Of a stretch of DNA of 64,000 bases, positions 21,901-34,363 are shown piece after piece. The translations under genes and the position numbers were made by a program. Source of the DNA: Anaeramoeba flamelloides (taxonomy: Eukaryota; Metamonada; Anaeramoebidae). How positions within the stretch are numbered: position 1 is the stretch's first letter; each line of letters starts with the position of its first letter. Under the pieces are notes generated by a model. It was not told where the DNA came from, did no database searches, and was given only the letters and a program-made list of their open reading frames with translations. The DNA lies in the NCBI GenBank assembly GCA_027625915.1, contig JANTQA010000042.1:4104001-4168000 (forward strand), given 5' to 3'.

Positions 21901-23870
21901 ATACTTAATGGGAATTATCATTTCTCTTAATAATATGTAAATTTATTTTTTTTTATAAGAAGAAAATACTTCATATTATCAGCTCTAATGGGGTTCTATG
22001 GTTAGTGACTATAATTTAAAGATTTTATCATCAATTTTAATACATTACTGATGAAGGTATTCCAATATTTAAAACTCTTTGAATAATAGAACAATATATT
22101 GGCAAATTAATAGTGATTGTTTGAAAAATTAATTCACCTCTTTTTGTTCTTCTTCTTTTCATAACTTTAAATTTTGGAGAACTTTTTAAAACAAAAGTTG
22201 AAATGTTTTATATATTTATATAATTTACATCACTTGTACCTCTTAGAAAATTCACTTTCTTCTTGAGAATTTAACTTTTTAAGCATACCACCTTTTTAAA
22301 AAACCCACAATTCTAGATTCCTAAATTATTTTCCCAATTTGTTTTGAATTCTTTGTTTGTCTCTAAATTTGGAATTTTTATTATTTTACCAAAAAAATAT
22401 ATCTTTCAGTTTCCTATATTTTAATTATATTAATTGAAAGAAAAAAAAGTAAATCAATAGTTATAAAATAAATATATTTTCGTTTTTTTTTTTTTACAAA
22501 AAAACTTTTTTAATAAAACTTGAAACAAAACGATCCAAACATTGATTTAATTTATTTCAATATTAACAATTATTAGGTTTATGTTATTCTTGAAATTAAT
22601 ATATTTATTATGATGAAAAAAAGTAAACTATTTTCCAATCAAACGACCCTTTTTTAAAGAGTAAATTATATACATAGAAAAGAGTTTGAATTGGTATTCG
22701 AAGAAAAAATTTAATTTTGAAAATTTCAAATCATTTTTGCACATTTTTTTTACTACATTTTTTTATTGGTTATTTGATACCTAAAGGCTTTGTAATTTTT
22801 CGATTATTATGGCAAGATCAATAGTCAAAAGGTAAAAAATTTGTTATTTAAATGTTATTGAAAGTGTGAAAATGATTGTCGAGAAATCTAAAGGATTTCT
22901 GTTGGAATTTTATTTGATCTCTATACATCAAAAAACAAACATTGTTGTTTTTTCTCAATATGAGGCAACTAAGCATTTGAGTTAATTCAATATTTCAGTC
23001 AAATTATTTATTTATTAGATCTACTTTATACATATACCAACTATTCTTTGATGTGTATTATTCTACTAAATTTTTGTTTGTTCTTCAAAGGTAAATTATA
23101 TAAAATGATTTAAAAAGGGGAAAAATTTTCGGGTACTTTGACAGAAGCATAGTATATTGAATTTTTGATATTTTGAGATCAACCATCTCGTAGATATTTG
23201 TTGTTTTTAATTGGGAAATTAGGCACTCATAAATAAAGATTTAAATAATACTATAATCTTAGAATAAAAACCACAATTAACGAAAATTTCCTACAAAATG
23301 AAGATACTTTTCAAAGGAATAAATACACAAGTATGAGATCAAAACAATTTTCATTTTATATAAAAAAAAAATAAATTGAAACAATTAAAAAGATAACCAC
23401 ACGTGGCAAGTTTTTCTCCTAAATAGGCTCAATAATTTTTTTATTTAAAAGGAATTGAAATTTTCAATTAAATTCTAAGTTTGGTATTTTTTTTTTTCTT
23501 GATTATCATTTAAAAAAAAAAAAAAATGATAATAAAAAATCATATTCATTCAATATAAAAATTGAGAAGATAAATATCTTTTTAAATTATTCTTCAAGAA
23601 ATTTCTCCATAAGTTCAAAATTATTTTAAAAATTGATGAAATGGAATTAAATTAAAAAAATTTATTTATCCTCAAATTAAAAAATCAAAAAAAAAAAAAA
23701 AAAGAAATAGCAAAGAAAGAAGAAAAGAGAAAGAAGAATTAGAAAAAAAGAGGTAATTTTTAAAATTTTAAAGTGCAAATACCAGAAAGGGAAAAGGGAA
23801 AGTTAAAAAAAAAAATAAAATAAAATAATGTATAAAAAAATAATCTATTTCTATAAAGGATGAAGATAAT
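18950..23870. other. Intergenic region, nothing recognised
   Basis: A 4.9 kb AT-rich spacer between convergent genes. I see homopolymer tracts and chance open frames (for example 20161-20391 plus and 19075-19323 minus), none with a domain or supporting splice structure. None of the repeat families defined elsewhere was clearly recognised here. Confidence 0.6.
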
Positions 23871-25930
23871 CTATTTCTTTTGAAGTTTTCTTTTCAATTT
23901 TTTCTCTTCTGTATAGTCAAAATATAATTCAAGGTAAGATTTGGTAATGCCTTTGCCCAAGATTCCCAAAGTTTTGGCAGCCTCTTTCACCTTCTCACGG
24001 TTGGTACCTTTGATTTGAATGAAGGCCTTATTCTTCATTTGTACAAAGGTATCTATTGTGATACCAAGATCGTCGTTATAAAAAGTTCTAGCCTTCCTTT
24101 TGATTGTTGCGTCTATTGTGTAACCCAGGGAAAGCAGGCCAGACAAAATCTTGACTGACACTGCGAATTTCAACGAGGGTGTTATTAAAAAGTCGTCCTG
24201 GTGCAAGACTTGAGAAAACTGCACCTCGTAATTCCCGCTCAGCACGTTATTCCTGACCCTGATCCAGTCTTTAATTTTATCTTTATTGGACTCTTCTTCC
24301 TTCTCTGAGCTTGACTCTGATCCGCTTGTTTCCCGTTCAAAATCTTCCTCAAGATCGGATGGTGGCCTTAAATAGATGTCGTTGTACTGTTGCAATCTGC
24401 CCCCCATATAATCCTTCAGCCCCAAGAGCTTCTTGATCTTTTCCTTCTCGATCAGGGTATCGGATTTGATCGAATAAATTGGGTTCAGTAGCGCCGTGAA
24501 TGGGTTGAAGCGATTCCTGATTTTCAGATGGGCATATTTGATCGTAGGCTCAACAAATGCCTTGAACATTGGGTACACGGTCTCGGTAATTTGTTGAAAC
24601 GATTCCTTCGGCGTTTGCCCCGTTCTTGAGATGTCTCGGTCAATTCTTTTCACTAAGTCATAATGAACACCACCAGAGATGAATACCTTAAAATCAAAAA
24701 AGTCCCGGATTTGATCATGAAGCGCATAGATACCCTCCAAAATGACAATGCTTCCCGGTTTACAACTGACTGTTTCATATGCATACCTTCCTGACTTTCG
24801 GAAATCATATAACGGGGTTTTTGTTTCTTTTCCCTCCATCAATTCCTGTAAATTCTTTTTTAACAAATCAAAATCAACTAATCTATAGTCATCAAAATTC
24901 TCGTCGATTACATGCTTTGAGGTGTCAAGGTAATTGTCCATTGAAATTGAAATCGCTTTGCTGAAAACTTTTGATTTTTGTGATTTTTTTTTTTGTTATT
25001 TTTTTTTTTTTTTGATTTGGACATTTATTTGAAAGGTAATTTAGATTTTTTGGAATTGTGTTGGAAAAACTTTTTGTTTTTCCTTTATATGAATCTAACA
25101 AATAAATTTTTGGATTCACTAAGTGATTGGTTTTTTGAGATAAAAAAAGCAATTTGAAATAGTTTTGAAAAATCTTACCATTTAAGACTTTCTTTGTAAT
25201 TGTTGTTTTTCCAGCTATATGGGTAATTTGTTAAAAAGTTATAAAGAAGAAAAAGAAAGGTATTAATTAAAATGAAAACAAATCTTTTTTGTGGTTGTCC
25301 TCTCAAAAATTGTTTCTCTCAAGATGAATTCTTTGCTTTTTTTTGTTTTTGAAAACAAAAGTGTGTTTTTTGATTTATGGATCTGAAAAAATTTTCAAGT
25401 AAATCGTAAAAATTGCAAATGTGTTATTCTTCAGAATAAGAATCACAAATTTGATAACAAATATTTTTTTTTTACAAATTTCCTTTTTTTACTCTTACTT
25501 TAAAAGAGTGACAACCGATCACTATTCTTTTGAAATTGGTTTATGTTACCTTTCAAAAAGGCTAAAGATTTTTTTAAAAAAAAAAAGAAAAAGAAAAAAA
25601 TCAATTGTATTTGGAGGGTGACTTTGTAAAAGTTCAAAGCACAACCCTTGGAAAAGTTTAAAATTGGTTTGTCAACTATTTTCGTGATTGTAAACTTTTT
25701 GTTACAATTTTTTTAAACAATTTCCTTCTTTTATTCTGGACAAAAGAGGGATAAAAAAAAATTTCTTGTTGTTTTCTGTTTTTTCAATCCTCAAAGAAAA
25801 GTGATCTATTAGGGATTTTCAGATATAACAAAACAGTACGGATCTTGGCAAACAATACAAAAGGTCCTTTTCAAAAATAATGAGAGATCCAATTTTGGTT
25901 TGTCACAACGATACTTCTGAGTTGCAACAA

Positions 25931-25963
<33 letters not shown>

Positions 25964-26400
25964 CAGATGAAATACAAATTTTTTCAAATTTATCAAATCA
26001 ACATTCAGCAAAAGATAAAAAGTCAACATTTAATTTTTATATGTCAGGCAAAATTCAAATTGGGGACTAGTTTGAATTGTTCTCATAAATTAAAGCAAGT
26101 TTGTTTCAAAAATATTTGCAGAATTATAGAAAAAAGAACGAAAATAGAGAAAAATCACAAAAATTAAATGATCTTACAGCCACTAGGCCCAGAAATTGCA
26201 ACCATCACAGGTCTATTTTGTATTTTTGTTTGAAGTTTTTGGAGAGCACTGATCAAATAAAATACGCCAACCTCAAAATATAGGGGATCCTTAAACTTTT
26301 TTAAATGATAGGTTTGATTTTTCTTTTTAACCTCCATTTCAAGTGATTGAATGTCATCAATTGAGTAGTTTCTTCCCATTGACCACTTGTATAAACTCAT
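23871..26400 (-). CDS. Uridine kinase-CYTH fusion protein (TTM1/TTM2, udkC type)
   Basis: Three exons, 26400-26178, 25214-25179 (36 nt) and 24967-23871, give 451 residues and a TAG stop. Introns are 963 and 211 nt. The N-terminal half is a uridine/cytidine kinase-like P-loop domain: VMVAISGPSGSGKTT (P-loop 71-79), then ISMDNYLD, NFDDYRLVDFDLL, PLYDFRKSGR, IVILEGIYAL, GGVHYDLVKRIDRD and a downstream ETVYPMFKAFVEP block, all close to plant TTM1/2. An acidic Ser/Glu linker leads to a C-terminal CYTH-like domain (about 322-445) with GYTIDATIKRKA, AFIQIKGTNREKV and a final KSYLELYF. The first CYTH strand reads YEVQFSQ and lacks a clear ExExK. Plant relatives act on phosphate or nucleotide substrates; the substrate here cannot be read from sequence. 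Joining the exons reproduces the 15-residue spacing from the P-loop helix to MDNY seen in plant relatives. Confidence 0.9.
25215..26177 (-). other. Intron 1 of the uridine kinase-CYTH gene
   Basis: A 963-nt GT-AG intron (donor GTAAGA, acceptor ATATAG) that splits the P-loop codon series GPSG/SGKTT. It contains a run of about 30 A near 25931-25960. Nothing else recognised. Confidence 0.85.
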
Positions 26401-28974
26401 TTTAATCTAGAATTTTTGTTGTGAAGTAAAAAGAAAAGTAAAAAAAAAAAAACAATGAAATTTTTTGGAAAAAATTGATCCTTTTGACAATCTTGACAAT
26501 ATTTTTCAGAATATGGTTTTGGATGAAGTTTATATCTTTTTTTTTTTTCTAAAAGTATCCACTAAGTTTTTTTTAACAATTATTGTCTTTTCCAAAAATA
26601 CAAATTTTTAATTACGTATTTAATTTATGCAAAGACTGTTCTTAATCGTTACCACTTGTTTAAACATTTCCAAAAGTGAAAGGAAAGATTTTTAAATTGA
26701 TTTTAATCCTTTAAGATTTCACAAAAGATCTACTCTCACAAATATTTGTTCTTACTTAAAGCAAAATTTTTTTTTACTTTTTAAACCATTTGGAAGTGTT
26801 TCAAAATGGTTTAAACAGAAAAACTAACCCAATGTATACTTTTCATTGGAAAAATTTAAAGTAGAAATCTATTTTTCAAAAGACAACAAATCAGATGAAC
26901 AAATAAAGTAAATGTCCAAAATAACGAAACCAATTAATTAGCAAGTATTCAAAAACGTTAACACTTTATTTCAAATTGATTATACAATAAACTTGCTAAT
27001 TAAAACATATTCTCTAACGATTTTCATTACAGGAACTAAAACTCTCTATTTTTTTACCAAATAAAAAAGAACAATAAGTATATTAAAGACTCGAATTAAA
27101 CCTGAGAAGCAAACACTTTGTCAACTTTGGAGAAAGTAGTTCTCCTTTTGTAAAGAGATCATTTTTTCAAAAAAAATATTCAGTAATAATGCTTTTATCA
27201 TTTTTGGTTTGGAGATTTTTGGATCAAAAAAGAGAAAAAGAAAAATTTGCAAAACTTTTCTATTTTTTTGAAATTCTTGAAATGTGAAATTTCGGATTGG
27301 CGTATATGAATAAATAACATTTTAGACTTAGTCTTATTTCAAAAATACAATAAAAATAAATCAAATTTTTCACTTATTGAAGCTCTGAAAAAATTGTTCT
27401 TTTTTTTTTTCTTGTAATTTAAGGAAGGAATTATTAATTCCTATTGGGGACGTTTGATTTTCTTGAATTTAAAAGAAAAGAGAAAAATATTTGATTTTTC
27501 TCAATTCTCTTGAATTATGGAAGGTAGGCACTTGGAGGAACTTAGGCAGATTGGTAAATGTGTATTTAGAAATTTTTTAACATATCCAAACATATTTTGA
27601 TTTTCCACAAGGAATAATAAATATATTGGATCTAACTTTTTATAATATTTAGAATATTATTGTTTAATAAATTAATAATAGGATTTTTTCTGAATTTATT
27701 TAGAAACCCAGATTTTGTGTTGATTTTAAAAACATGAGTAATTACCAAATATATGATCAAAATATTCGATGATTTCTAAAATATTATTTTTTTAAATAAA
27801 TGACAATATATTCGTTCTGTTTTAACTTTTAAAATAAATAGTACCTATTTAAATAAATTGTATAATTTCTTAACTTTAAAATAAAAAGTTGAGTCTACCC
27901 ATTTTAAATTATATTTTGATTTTTTTTTTGTTAATTTGCTATATAAAAGGGAAAGTTATTAATTTTTCTCTTGACCTTTCTAGATTAAATATTTTTTTAC
28001 TCAATTCTTTTATCTTCGAGAAAACTGACTGGGGGTTTCTTTAGGTTTTCTGTTTTAGTCAGAAAATCTAACAATTTTGAGAAGAAAAAAGAAAGCCTCG
28101 AAAAAAACTATCTAAGCAATTTTTTTATTTACGCGTGTAAGTACATTTTTCACATTTTGAGTGCCATCATTAATTCGAAACCGAATCATTCAAATCATTT
28201 CAAAACCAAATATATTGGTATTTTAATAAATACGAATGTGAAATATATCAGAGTATAATATATTTTCATACCAATAAAAAAATGCCATTCAAAAAAATTA
28301 AAAGATTGCACTTGAAAAAATAAACACAAATCAATTATTTCTTGACCTTATATGTATCATTTGATACAATTACCCCTTCTTAATTTGGTTTTGCTTTTAA
28401 TTCTTCTTGAAAACACATTTGTTTTAAAAATTTTTTAGAAAAAAATTAATTTATATTTATAAAGAATTCCCAAAATGAATTTAAGAATCCTATTTTCATT
28501 TAATTAATATAATTCTAGTTTTGGTTCAGAAAATTGGATTTTTATTCAATTCCTCTTAGGAAATTAAGATTTATTGGGCAATATTGGTTTGGTTTTATAA
28601 TTATTTATTTTCCATTAAAATGAGAACTCAAAATAATTCTCAATCTCTGATTAATTTTTTTTAAATTTTTTTTTATTTTGAGCTGAATCGTCTGTAACTG
28701 TTTTTTTTGATTTCCATAATTCAACCCCTTTATTTTAATTTTTGAAATAGTATTCCTTATTTTGTTTTTGTTTGATAAAAATATTTGAAAAAAAAAATTT
28801 GAAAGCAAATTAGTAAAAAAATGCTTTGTAAAATAATAATAAATAGTTATGGGGCCGGAAATCCCAAGGTTATAAATTGTTTGGAGTCATGCAAATTACG
28901 AATATAAAGAAAAAAAATCTTCAAAAATAGGGTTTTATCGATTTTTTTCTATTCCATTCTTGATTTCAACAGGT
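26401..28974. other. Intergenic region with faint palindromic repeats
   Basis: AT-rich, upstream of the uridine kinase-CYTH start and downstream of the orphan exon. It holds degenerate palindrome-family pieces (about 27430-28120). The minus-strand frame 28605-28808 is Lys/Ile/Asn-rich and not convincing. A short slightly GC-richer patch near 28850-28900 is unexplained. Confidence 0.55.
27430..28120. repeat. Degenerate palindromic repeat pieces
   Basis: At 27470-27545 a TTTCTCAATTCTCTTGAATTATGG arm-like stretch runs into AGGTAGGCACTTGG. At 27990-28110 a CTCAATTCTTTTAT block, TTTAGGTTTTCTGTTTT and a matching AGAAAATCTAAC occur. These are diverged versions of the modules in the better clusters. 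Confidence 0.4.
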
Positions 28975-29281
28975 TTATCTGGAAAGATGATTTTTCATGT
29001 TTGGTCTGTATAAAAAAAATATTTGTTTCAAAGACACATCTTTTCGGGTGACATTTTTTTCGTTTACTCTTTGATTAATTTCACTCATTCGTATAAGCAC
29101 ATCTCGATATCCAAAACCTATTTTAATAAAACCAAAAAAATAATCAAAAAAACTGTTCAAAAAATCGAAAAATTCAAGATTCAACTCTGAATTACTTCGG
29201 GTTCGCTTTCTTTTCACAAATAGAGCAGCGAATGATGTTTTGGTTTCTAAAGTTTCAATATCTGATGGCACTTAAAAAATA
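28975..29281 (-). pseudogene. Orphan exon or fragment with Cdt1 (geminin-binding domain)-like sequence
   Basis: An open minus-strand stretch that starts at an AG acceptor-like site (TTTTTTAAG) with no ATG, and ends at TAA after HLSR. The translated block runs FFDFLNSFFDYFFGF, then YRDVLIRMSEINQRV, then TRKDVSLKQIFFLY. Its hydrophobic spacing resembles the Cdt1 geminin-binding domain (YE.L..FFD.LD, TF..I...V, RFT..HL.QIK.I.P), the replication licensing factor. No first exon fits between it and the Dbp5 stop 208 bases upstream, and I found no downstream exons. It may be a fragment of a once larger gene, or one exon of a gene whose other exons I missed. The family call is tentative. Confidence 0.33.
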
Positions 29282-29488
29282 TTTTTCAGCAAATTTCACA
29301 CAATTAAAATTTTTCAAAAATGTAAAATGTACTTTCTTCCTTGAGATATAAAAAAAAAATTTTTGAAATTATCTTTATATTTTTCAAATTTAAAAAAAGC
29401 TAAATGCTTCTAGTGAAAAAGTGTTTAGATTAACCAAAAAAAAAAAGGAAAAAAAAATAAAAGATCATTTGGAATTTATTTTGTTTCT

Positions 29489-32400
29489 TTAAAAGTTTTG
29501 ATTATTTTTTTTTTGATTTTGAATATAATATTGTATCAGTATTTGTTGTAATTTAACTACGTCTTCCTTTTTTAATGGTTTTATTGGCTTCTTAAAATGG
29601 TTTTGTATGTCTTGTAATTGTACTCGACTTCTTTCGTCTGTTACAAAGTTTAATGCGGCACCCAAATTTCCATATCTACCACTTCTTCCAATACGATGTA
29701 AATAAGTTTCAGAATCAGCTTCGCCGGTCTGTGTTAGTGGAATATCGTAGTTAATTACTAATGAAACAGAAAGAACGTCAATTCCTCTCGAAAGTACATT
29801 TGTCGAAACTAGAATTCTTGTTTTACCCGATCTAAATTCACCCATAATTTCATCACGTTCATTATAATCTCCACCACCAACCAATTTTGAGACCATAAAA
29901 CCTTTAATTGTTTTTTTTTTTTTTATACAATAAACATTAAGATAAAGAACACAAAATATTAAAAATTAAAAAATAATAAATAAAAATTATTAATTCTTGA
30001 AAGAATTATTATAACCAATCAAACGATATTTATTAAATTTAACATTATTTTTCTATTTAATTTTCTCAAAATGATTTTTTGTTTTCTTCAATAGATAAAT
30101 TGGACCTATCTTAAAATCTTGGAAATACTGATAAATGGAAAATACTTGGAAATTGAAAAAAATTCTAAAATCCAATGATGATATTTTAGATTGAGTAACA
30201 CACAACACTCATTTCAGATGTTCCTTAGGTACAATTCGCATTGTAATTATGTTTTGTTTATAAAATTAATTGAACAATAAAAAATTAAATACATTTACTT
30301 TCTAAATAACAGTCATTTTTTCTAAAAACTAAACTATTTTTCAAAAATTTTGACTCACTTTATAATGTTAATGGTAGATTTATGGAGGGTGTATTTCAGT
30401 ATTCTTTACAAAAAAATATTTTCAAATTTTTGGATCAGAATCATTTTTTCAAATTTTGCATATTTTAGTTTTGCTTTTTCAAATTTTTGTTTTTCTTTTG
30501 TTTTTCATTGTTTTTCTTTTTGTTTTTCTTTTTCTTTTTTTTTGATTTCTTTTTTTTTTTCTTTTCTTTTTTTTTTTTTAAAAAAAGATCATGTGGAAAA
30601 AAAAAAGATCTTTGAAAAGACAAATAATCACTCTGAAAATTGTGACTATGTAGTGTCTTTGAAAATGAATTTAATTATTCATAAAAAATCTTGTTGTTCA
30701 ACTTTTTTTCAGTGAAAGTTCAGTAATAAAAAATGGGTAATGCTCATTTCAAAAATGGTGACTCACTTTTTTTTAAGTTTTTGGTTTTATTTTTTTTAAT
30801 TTTTAATATATCAGGCTTTTATATATTTAGAATGGCTTAAAAGAGAAATACAAATCAGACTGAGTTATTAGTTGTTCTTGAATACTAAAGGATACTTTAT
30901 TTTTTTTTCAATTTATTATTTCATGTGAGTCATAATATTTGAAAAAGAGTTTATTTCCAAAAACGTGTTTCAAATTTATTTTCAAAAATCTTTTTATTAA
31001 ACTCAATCGTCAGAAAACTATTATAGATATACAAAAATATTAACAATCATTAATTGATTCTTAATAATAATTCAATTTGCTTTTTTGTATGACATTGTTA
31101 AAAAAAAAAAAAAGATTTCAAAGTTTCTGATCTCAATTTTGAATGATATTTTTCAAAAGCGAAAAATTGGTGGCGATTATTTTTTTATTTTTGATCTTTC
31201 ATAAAATTTTTTTTAAAAAGAAGTTTAGCCTCAATAAAATTTAAAATAGAAATCAAAAAACTTTTAACTACACTTTATTGTTTAAACAATCTTTTGTAAT
31301 ATTATCATATTTCCAATTTTTTATTTGAATTTTATCTTACATTGTTTTCTCCACAAAAAATGCTTTGTAATTTTTTTTTTCATTTTTTAGAAATATTTTG
31401 AGGAATATATTTTGAACTACAAACAATAGTTGCTGAATTTAATCAGTATTAATATCCCTCTTAATTTTGTATCATCAGTTTATGAAGATAACCCAATAAC
31501 AAATTGAATTTTCTTTGAAATGTAAAAAAAAAAAAAAAGACCAAATTTTTTTGGAAATACCTTAGATTGAAAATGAGTCAATATTCAATGAGTTATTACA
31601 CTATGTTTAAAAAAAAAAGAATCTCTTGAAGCAATTGAAACATTTTGTCAATCATTTTTGAATTTTCAATTATTTTCCATTTTTGAGATTTTTTCAAAAA
31701 TACTACAATCATCTAATTCCTTTTTTCTCAATTTCAGAGAAAATTTTACCTTTCTTTCTTGGTCAAATTAAAAATTTATTTTTGATTAAAATATGAGATC
31801 TAAAGTTAACTCTAAACTAGTAACTACATAACACTCAATGAAAATCTAACGTCCTTTTACTGGGGAATAGTTTAATTAGAAATTTGATAAAAAAGTATAT
31901 TTTGAGTTCTTTTTTAATAAACCAAATTCAAAAATTTGAGACACAATTAAAATAGTTGAAAGAATAATAATGCTATTACAATTCCATTCAATTTGGAAAT
32001 AATTTTGAATTTTAAAAACTATTTTTATCATTTTTTGTCTTTTCTGTGCTTTATTTTCATTTCTTTTTACTCAATTAACTAATCTGTTTTGTCAGATCAG
32101 GTAAATTTTTTTCTCAATGGTTGATATAAGGTTAGTGTTGAGTTTAGTTAAAAATATAAAAACCCCATATATGATTAATTGATTGTATCTTAACATTTGA
32201 TCGATCAACAATTGTTGATGAAATTTCAACAAATTAAACCAATATATTTTTTGTTTTTTGCTTGTTTTATCATTTTTGAAAACAGAGATTTTTATTATTT
32301 TCGTTTTGATTTTTTTTTTCTTTTTATTTGAATAAAAAAGGTTACTTATAAAAACATTAATACTGTGCCACTTAAACGTGATTTAATATTAAGTTTTGAA

Positions 32401-34321
32401 AAATACAAAAAATTAACTCTTCAAGACAGCAATTTTAGCCCAAATACTTTACGGATCCGACATCATTAATTTAACCAAATTAGATATCGATGATGATATT
32501 TGTATTAATAAAAAATTAAAGGAAATAATCAAAGTACATATAATTACCCCCACAGATATACTCAGATGGGAGACTAGAACAGAACTCACAAAACATATGA
32601 TCCTAAAAAGAAAAGCCAATTTCATTACGAAATTGAGATATTTAGAATTAGGCCATCTAGCTAAAGATCGATAAATGGATGAAGTTAGAGAATATTGATT
32701 GGGAAAACATGGTGATGGGTGAGATCAAGAAAAAATCTCCATGAGAGCCATATCAAATACATACAAGACAAAATCGATTCATGCCAAGGAGAAGAAAACT
32801 GGAAATTGAAAAAATACCACCATATCAATCAATTCCAGGAAAACTTTTAAGGAAAAAATATCCATGCCTAAACTGGAAATCATCAATAATGCTATTCAAA
32901 CTAAAATACTTTTCAAATGGATTAAATAGATATACGTACAGATGGGGAAAGGGAGTAGATTCCAAGATATGCTCATGTTGTAAAAAAAAAATTGATGATG
33001 TCAACCACTTTATATGGGGCTGTAAGAAATATGATAAAACTAGAAGATAATGAAAAAAAACCTCAAAAAACACAAAAATTTTGATTATAACATCATTGTC
33101 AAAAAAGACATACCTATGAATTAATGAGAAAAATGAAAATTAAAGAAATCTATGATATTACAATAGAATACTTTTTGACCAATATGACTCAACACACCAT
33201 TAGGAAAAAGGAGCTCAAATCCAAATAATCTCCTATTCGTCCACACACAAAAATTCATTTGGATTAAAATGATTCAAATTTCTCATTTTAATTATTTTTT
33301 ACTTGTTCACTTTTTTTTTTTCTTTTCTTTTTCTTTTCTCTTTCTTTTCATTCTATTTTAGAAAACTAAATTGAGTTTAAAAGTCTTCTAATGACTATTT
33401 CTAGAAATTCTTTGAATGAAAAAACACAAATTTAGTAACATCAAAATTCTCTCTTTATCAGACTAAGTGTACAACACTTAGTTCTGAACAATAAATCCGA
33501 AAATACAAAAAATTTGGTTTTGTTTTACCTTTTTTTGCTTTTGAGTGTGTCCAAATTTTTGGAATGGTGTTTATTTAATAAAATTAATACAATCAAAAAA
33601 ATAAAAAATAAAACTAAAAATAAAAATAAAAAATGATTACCTAGATTTTTTAAATGCATTTCAAGATACGAAGCTCTATTTTTAGAATTGACAAAAATAA
33701 TCATTGATCCAATTGAACTACCAATAATTTTAAGACAGTCTGTTAAAAATTGAAATTTTTCATTATCATCTGTTAACTTTACTTGCAATTGTAATATCCC
33801 TTCAAGAGATAATTTCTGCTTATCTTTTATTATATATTCTTTTCTATTAGGCATTATATAGTTTAAACTTTGTTCTAAAACTGGAGGGTAAGTTGCACTA
33901 AATAATACTATTTGGGATCTTGCCTTAAATTCATTAATTACTGGTGTTAATAATTTTACCGTGGATGTATTTTTCACTAATAAATCATCAGCTTCATCTA
34001 TTACGATCATCTTAATTTGCTCTGATTGGAACCTCATCATTTTTTTATGTTTAACAATTGTTCCAGGTGTTCCAATAATTATATGAGATGTACTGGGATC
34101 CTCATAATTCCCTTGAATTGCAGTGTAAATATTTAATTTTGTCCATTTTGCTAATTGTTTTACGACATCTGAAACTTGAATAGCTAATTCCCTTGTTGGA
34201 CAGAAACAAAGCACTTGGGGAACTCTTATTTCTACATTGCATCTACTTAACATCCCCAAAGAAAACGCTATTGTTTTACCCGTACCAGATTGTGATTGTC
34301 CGGCAAAAGGACTAATATAGA

Positions 34322-34363
<42 letters not shown>

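Larger units (their letters stand above)
29902..33640 (-). other. 3.7 kb intron 2 of the Dbp5-like gene
   Basis: GT-AG intron (donor GTAATC, acceptor TTAAAG) between helicase motif III and the C-terminal RecA lobe. It holds inverted-repeat element 1A (30330-30953) and a LINE 3' remnant (32415-33230). The rest is AT-rich without recognised content. Confidence 0.88.

Noticed and set aside
30350-30715. Plus-strand frame of 121 codons with a [18 protein letters not shown] stretch resembling a zinc finger
   Set aside because: It lies in inverted-repeat element 1A, and the other copy does not keep the frame; one Cys/His coincidence is not enough.
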